Position numbers and translations under genes: made by a program. From Sphingopyxis sp. BE259 (GTDB taxonomy: Bacteria; Pseudomonadota; Alphaproteobacteria; Sphingomonadales; Sphingomonadaceae), in assembly GCF_031457495.1 (NCBI RefSeq), contig NZ_JAVDWM010000001.1:2902001-2966000 (forward strand): a DNA stretch of 64,000 nt, given 5' to 3'. Of the stretch, positions 62,855 through 64,000 are shown piece after piece. Numbering within the stretch: the stretch's first letter is position 1; each line of letters starts with the position of its first letter. The notes under the pieces are model-generated. The model searched no databases. It was not told the origin of the DNA and was given only the letters and a program-made list of their open reading frames with translations.

Positions 62855-63704
62855 TGCGCTGCGCGGTCAGTCGCGCTTTCATGCTGTGCGAATACGGCTG
62901 GAAAAGATGGCGATCACCCCGGGGCCGCGCGGCTGGTTTCTCGAATTCCTTGTCTTCGGTTTCAAGCAGGGCTGGGCGTGCCTGTTCGGCGGGCTGATGC
63001 TCGCGCTGCTGCTCGGTACGCATCTGTTTTGGCCCGACGATGCGCCGCTGCACCGCTATGACGCGATCACCATCGGTGCGGTGCTGATCCAGCTCGGCAT
63101 GCTGGCGTTCCGGCTCGAAACGCCCAAGGAAGCGCTGGTCATCCTGATCTTTCATATCGTCGGCACGGTGATGGAATTGTTCAAAACCGCGGCGGGGTCG
63201 TGGCAATATCCCGAGGCGAGCCTGCTCCACATCGGCGCGGTGCCTTTGTTCTCGGGCTTCATGTACGCCGCTGTCGGCAGCTATATCGCGCGCGTCTGGC
63301 GCATCTTCGACTTTCGCTACACGGGTTATCCGCCCGCGTGGACCAGCTATGCGCTGGCCGCCGCAATCTACGTCAATTTCTTCGCGCATCACTGGCTGTA
63401 CGACATCCGCTGGTTCCTGTTCGCGGCGACCGCGCTGCTGTTCTGGCGCTGTCAGGTGTGGTTCCGCCCGCTCCACGTCCACCGCCGCATGCCGCTGCTG
63501 ATCGGCTGGGGACTGGTTGCGCTGTTCATCTGGTTCGCCGAGAATATCGGGACGTTTGCGCGGGCGTGGACCTATCCCAGCCAGGATGACGGTTGGCACA
63601 TGGTGGGGCTGGAAAAGCTGGGCAGCTGGTATCTGCTGATGATCATCTCGTTCGTGCTGGTGAGTCTGGTGCAGCGGCCGAGGGGACTGGACGACGCCGA
63701 CTGA
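62847..63704 (+). CDS. DUF817 family membrane protein
   Basis: A 285-residue inner membrane protein resembling the DUF817 family, with about seven helices. Conserved-looking stretches are WFLEFLVFGFKQGWACLFGG, TVMELFKTAAGSWQYPEASL, IYVNFFAHHWLYDIRWFLFA and IWFAENIGTFARAWTYPSQD. Histidine-rich loops (FAHHW) recall transporters or metal-using enzymes, but no activity is known. The ATG at 62847 overlaps the amj stop by 8 bases, so the two are an operon. Confidence 0.8.
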   Translation: MSDALRGQSRFHAVRIRLEKMAITPGPRGWFLEFLVFGFKQGWACLFGGLMLALLLGTHLFWPDDAPLHRYDAITIGAVLIQLGMLAFRLETPKEALVILIFHIVGTVMELFKTAAGSWQYPEASLLHIGAVPLFSGFMYAAVGSYIARVWRIFDFRYTGYPPAWTSYALAAAIYVNFFAHHWLYDIRWFLFAATALLFWRCQVWFRPLHVHRRMPLLIGWGLVALFIWFAENIGTFARAWTYPSQDDGWHMVGLEKLGSWYLLMIISFVLVSLVQRPRGLDDAD

Positions 63705-63705
63705 C

Positions 63706-63733
63706 CGTCGCCCCCGCAAAGGCGGGGGCGACG
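63706..63733. terminator. bidirectional hairpin terminator
   Basis: The perfect 12-bp stem CGTCGCCCCCGC with loop AAAG lies between the convergent DUF817 gene and the M24 peptidase gene. Confidence 0.82.
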
Positions 63734-63735
63734 TT

Positions 63736-64000
63736 CTAACCGAACGGTTTGTCAATCGACGGCGGCGGTTCGCTGAACCATTTCGGCCCGCGGTCGGTCA
63801 TGTAGAAACAATCTTCGAGCCGGATCCCGAACTCACCCGGAATATAGATGCCGGGTTCGTTCGAGAAGCACATCCCGGGCGCCAGTTTTGTCGTTTCGCC
63901 GCGGACCAGATTGACCGGCTCATGCCCGTCGAGCCCGATGCCGTGGCCGGTGCGGTGCGAGGTGCCGGGGAGCTTATAGTCCGGTCCCCACCCGAGCCCC
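63736..64000 (-). CDS. M24 family metallopeptidase (Xaa-Pro aminopeptidase/dipeptidase-like), C-terminal fragment
   Basis: The last 87 codons of a gene whose 5' part lies right of the window. Segments [20 protein letters not shown] and [20 protein letters not shown] match the pita-bread metal site of M24 peptidases: the His of HRTGHGIG, the Glu of [10 protein letters not shown] and the Glu of RLED. It ends [15 protein letters not shown] at a TAG (63738-63736). The substrate class cannot be told from this part. Confidence 0.9.
   Translation of the reverse strand, partial: GLGWGPDYKLPGTSHRTGHGIGLDGHEPVNLVRGETTKLAPGMCFSNEPGIYIPGEFGIRLEDCFYMTDRGPKWFSEPPPSIDKPFG

Overview
The window is high-GC DNA that reads as a chromosome segment of an alphaproteobacterium of the order Sphingomonadales, most like Sphingopyxis or a close relative (inference). 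The support is a circularly permuted two-piece tmRNA gene, a MucR/Ros zinc-finger regulator next to Fur, several TonB-dependent outer membrane receptors, and alphaproteobacterial gene orders (nfu, tsaB, rimI, mucR, fur, plsC, miaB, phoH and ybeY-corC). No phage, plasmid, transposase or CRISPR array is visible.

Layout. 0-3.7 kb: the 5' end of katG, a small Gln-rich protein, and a TonB receptor paired with a YezD-like small protein. 3.8-9.5 kb: a nitronate monooxygenase-like enzyme, two tandem paralogous exported proteins, ptsP and a GFA-family protein. 9.5-13.1 kb: a leftward run of a glycine-zipper envelope protein, a glycosyltransferase and rarA. 13.2-15.4 kb: a periplasmic ClpP-fold protein, then corC and ybeY. 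15.7-21.1 kb: an accessory block holding an ECF41 sigma factor with its carboxymuconolactone decarboxylase partner, a DoxX protein, and a heme/iron-type TonB receptor with a DUF6607 partner. The block separates ybeY from phoH. 21.8-28.5 kb: the leftward housekeeping run phoH, miaB, plsC, fur, mucR, rimI, tsaB, nitroreductase and nfu. 28.5-35.4 kb: a DUF429-like protein, tRNA-Thr, a secreted amidohydrolase, an outer-membrane-type protein, a LuxR-type regulator, xdhC and mocA. 35.5-39.3 kb: the molybdenum aldehyde oxidase operon paoABC. 39.4-40.6 kb: a metal efflux CDF protein and a MerR regulator that share one operator. 40.7-41.1 kb: ssrA. 41.2-45.8 kb: mscL, lemA with two TPM proteins, a NUDIX hydrolase, a rhomboid protease and greA. 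45.9-56 kb: carB, a small lipoprotein, carA, yqeY, a GIY-YIG protein, dnaG and rpoD. 56-64 kb: a PspC protein, an unknown protein, a moxR/VWA pair split by a soluble chemotaxis-type transducer, an Amj-type lipid II flippase, a DUF817 protein and the C-terminus of an M24 peptidase.

Two families of intergenic inverted repeats run through the window. Family A has cores like CGTCATTCCCGCGAAAGCGG. Family B has cores like GTTCGTGTCGAGCGAAGTCG. One family B copy sits in frame inside carA, and another forms the C-terminus of the GIY-YIG ORF. Family B copies also bracket the chemotaxis gene that interrupts moxR/VWA.

The most notable observations are: the palindrome translated within carA; the lipoprotein gene coupled by overlapping codons between carA and carB; the ECF41 module with a match to its known promoter; the split phoH/ybeY cluster; the paired iron-box-like operators at a TonB receptor with a TTG start; and a 15-G tract upstream of the chemotaxis gene. 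I did not find a clearly new multi-gene defence or metabolic system.
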